DNA from: DATILI01 sp035476635
GTDB taxonomy: Bacteria > Pseudomonadota > Gammaproteobacteria > Burkholderiales > Burkholderiaceae_C
Assembly (NCBI GenBank): GCA_035476635.1
Contig: DATILI010000291.1
Location: 1-15,149, forward strand
Reading direction: 5' to 3'
DNA: 15,149 nt
Below are positions 14,279 to 15,149 of the stretch, piece by piece (the first letter of the stretch is position 1; each line of letters opens with the position of its first letter). The position numbers and the translations under genes were made by a program. Under the pieces are notes generated by a model that was given only the letters and a program-made list of their open reading frames with translations, did not search any database and was not told the origin of the DNA.

Positions 14279-14279
14279 C

Positions 14280-15149
14280 TCAAGACGTTTGGGCAGGCTG
14301 GTTTGTGACACCAGCATCCCGACCCAGTGCCGCGGCAATGCGCAGCAGCTTGTCGGGATTGCGCTGCACATGGAGGCGCACGATGCGCTCGCCATCGGTT
14401 TCCAGGGCCTGCGCCGATTCCAGCGTGCCGTTGATGAAGCGCAGCAAGCCCCATTGGCCGTTGAGCACGACCACCTCGAAGCGCACCGCGTCGCGAAAGC
14501 GCAGACTCGTCGCAAGGTAGAGCTGGGCGATGCGTTGGCCGCCCTGCAGCGGCACGCCGAAGCTGGGCACCTTGCCGCCGCCATCGCCGATCAGCTGCGC
14601 GTCGTCGGCCAGCATGGTCTTGAGCGCTGCGAATTCACCACGAGTTGCCGCATCGGCGAAGCCGCGCAACAGGCGCAGTTGCGTCTCGCGCGGAACGACA
14701 TAGCGGGGTCGCTTGTCCTGCAGCTGTGTCTTGGCGCGGTGCACGAGCTGCCTGCAGGCGCTCTCGGTCTTGCCCAGGGTCTCGGCGACTTCGCCATAGT
14801 CCGCGTCGAACACTTCCCGCAGCAGGAAGGCGGCGCGCGCCTCGGGGGTCAGGCGCTCCAGCAGCGCCAGGAAGGCAAACGACACGTCGCCGGCCCGCTC
14901 CAGCGTCTGTTCCGGCGTTGCCGGTGATTCGGAAAGCAGGGGTTCAGGCAGCCATGTGCCGATGTAGTGCTCGCGCTGGACCTTGGCGGTGCGCAGTCTG
15001 TCGATGGCCAGGCGGGTGGTGACAGAGACCAGCCAGGCCTCCGTGTTGTCCACGCGTTCTTGTTCAGCCTCGTGCCAGCGCAGCCACGCGTCCTGCACCA
15101 CTTCCTCGGCCTCGGCCGAGGAGCCCAGCATGCGGTAGGCGATGCCCTG
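14280..15149 (-). CDS. ECF41-family RNA polymerase sigma factor with SnoaL-like C-terminal domain (5' end outside window)
   Basis: This sigma factor of the ECF41 (SigJ-like) group directs RNA polymerase to TGTCACA/CGTC promoters. The visible part is about 289 residues. Region 2 begins 'GIAYRMLGSSAEAEEVVQDAWLRWHE'; the Met at 15131 is internal, so the real start lies beyond 15149. Region 4 is 'LLERLTPEARAAFLLREVFDADYGEVAETLGKTESACRQLVHRAKTQL'. The three ECF41 hallmarks are present: WLPEP in the linker, DGGGK in the SnoaL-like C-terminal domain and NPDKL near the end. In this group the C-terminal extension replaces a separate anti-sigma factor and tunes activity. The expected partner gene lies directly downstream under a matching promoter. 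Confidence 0.95.
   Translation of the reverse strand, partial: QGIAYRMLGSSAEAEEVVQDAWLRWHEAEQERVDNTEAWLVSVTTRLAIDRLRTAKVQREHYIGTWLPEPLLSESPATPEQTLERAGDVSFAFLALLERLTPEARAAFLLREVFDADYGEVAETLGKTESACRQLVHRAKTQLQDKRPRYVVPRETQLRLLRGFADAATRGEFAALKTMLADDAQLIGDGGGKVPSFGVPLQGGQRIAQLYLATSLRFRDAVRFEVVVLNGQWGLLRFINGTLESAQALETDGERIVRLHVQRNPDKLLRIAAALGRDAGVTNQPAQTS
14284..14310 (-). promoter_or_regulatory. ECF41-type promoter for the AhpD-like gene
   Basis: On the minus strand TGTCACA (14310-14304) and CGTC (14287-14284) are separated by exactly 16 nt. This is the published ECF41 promoter pattern (-35 TGTCACA, -10 CGTC). It lies inside the last ten codons of the ECF41 gene itself and points to the AhpD-like gene 51 nt downstream. 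Confidence 0.85.

Overview
The window looks like a GC-rich betaproteobacterial chromosome segment, most likely from Burkholderiales/Comamonadaceae (Variovorax- or Acidovorax-like). This is inferred from GC content, gene families and codon use; no marker gene fixes the taxon.

Left part, plus strand (1-3796): a row of small, loosely linked accessory genes. They are a DUF3574 lipoprotein whose 5' end lies outside the window, an ankyrin-repeat protein, an NTF2/SnoaL-like protein, an NAD(P)-binding Rossmann protein, a secreted alpha/beta hydrolase, a DUF2277 protein and a second NTF2/SnoaL-like protein. Two of them (Rossmann protein and hydrolase) are each preceded by a very short ORF with a good Shine-Dalgarno. 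In both cases the short ORF's stop codon overlaps the start codon of the main gene.

Centre, minus strand (12986 down to 3806): nine genes in one direction with gaps of 0-39 nt or overlaps, which reads as a single operon. In transcription order they are azoR-like flavin reductase, BMP/PnrA-type periplasmic binding protein, double-ABC ATPase, two BPD_transp_2 permeases, a DUF1989 (urea carboxylase-associated/CgdAB-like) protein, a CE4/NodB polysaccharide-deacetylase-like (PuuE-like) hydrolase, an amidase-signature hydrolase and a LysR regulator of the GcvA type. The layout suggests uptake of a nucleoside-like or nitrogen-rich heterocyclic compound followed by stepwise C-N bond hydrolysis, controlled by the LysR protein. 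I do not recognise this gene combination as a named pathway. The leader before the first gene contains a perfect 9-bp inverted repeat that covers the azoR ribosome-binding site.

Right part (13040-15149): a junction zone with two gene remnants facing opposite ways (a C-terminal half of a UbiG-like methyltransferase and the C-terminal end of an apparent alpha/beta hydrolase). After it comes an ECF41-type sigma factor (5' end outside the window) with its classic partner, an AhpD/carboxymuconolactone decarboxylase-like gene. A textbook ECF41 promoter (TGTCACA, 16-nt spacer, CGTC) lies inside the last codons of the sigma gene and points at the partner. No tRNA, rRNA, CRISPR array or intact mobile element was seen.
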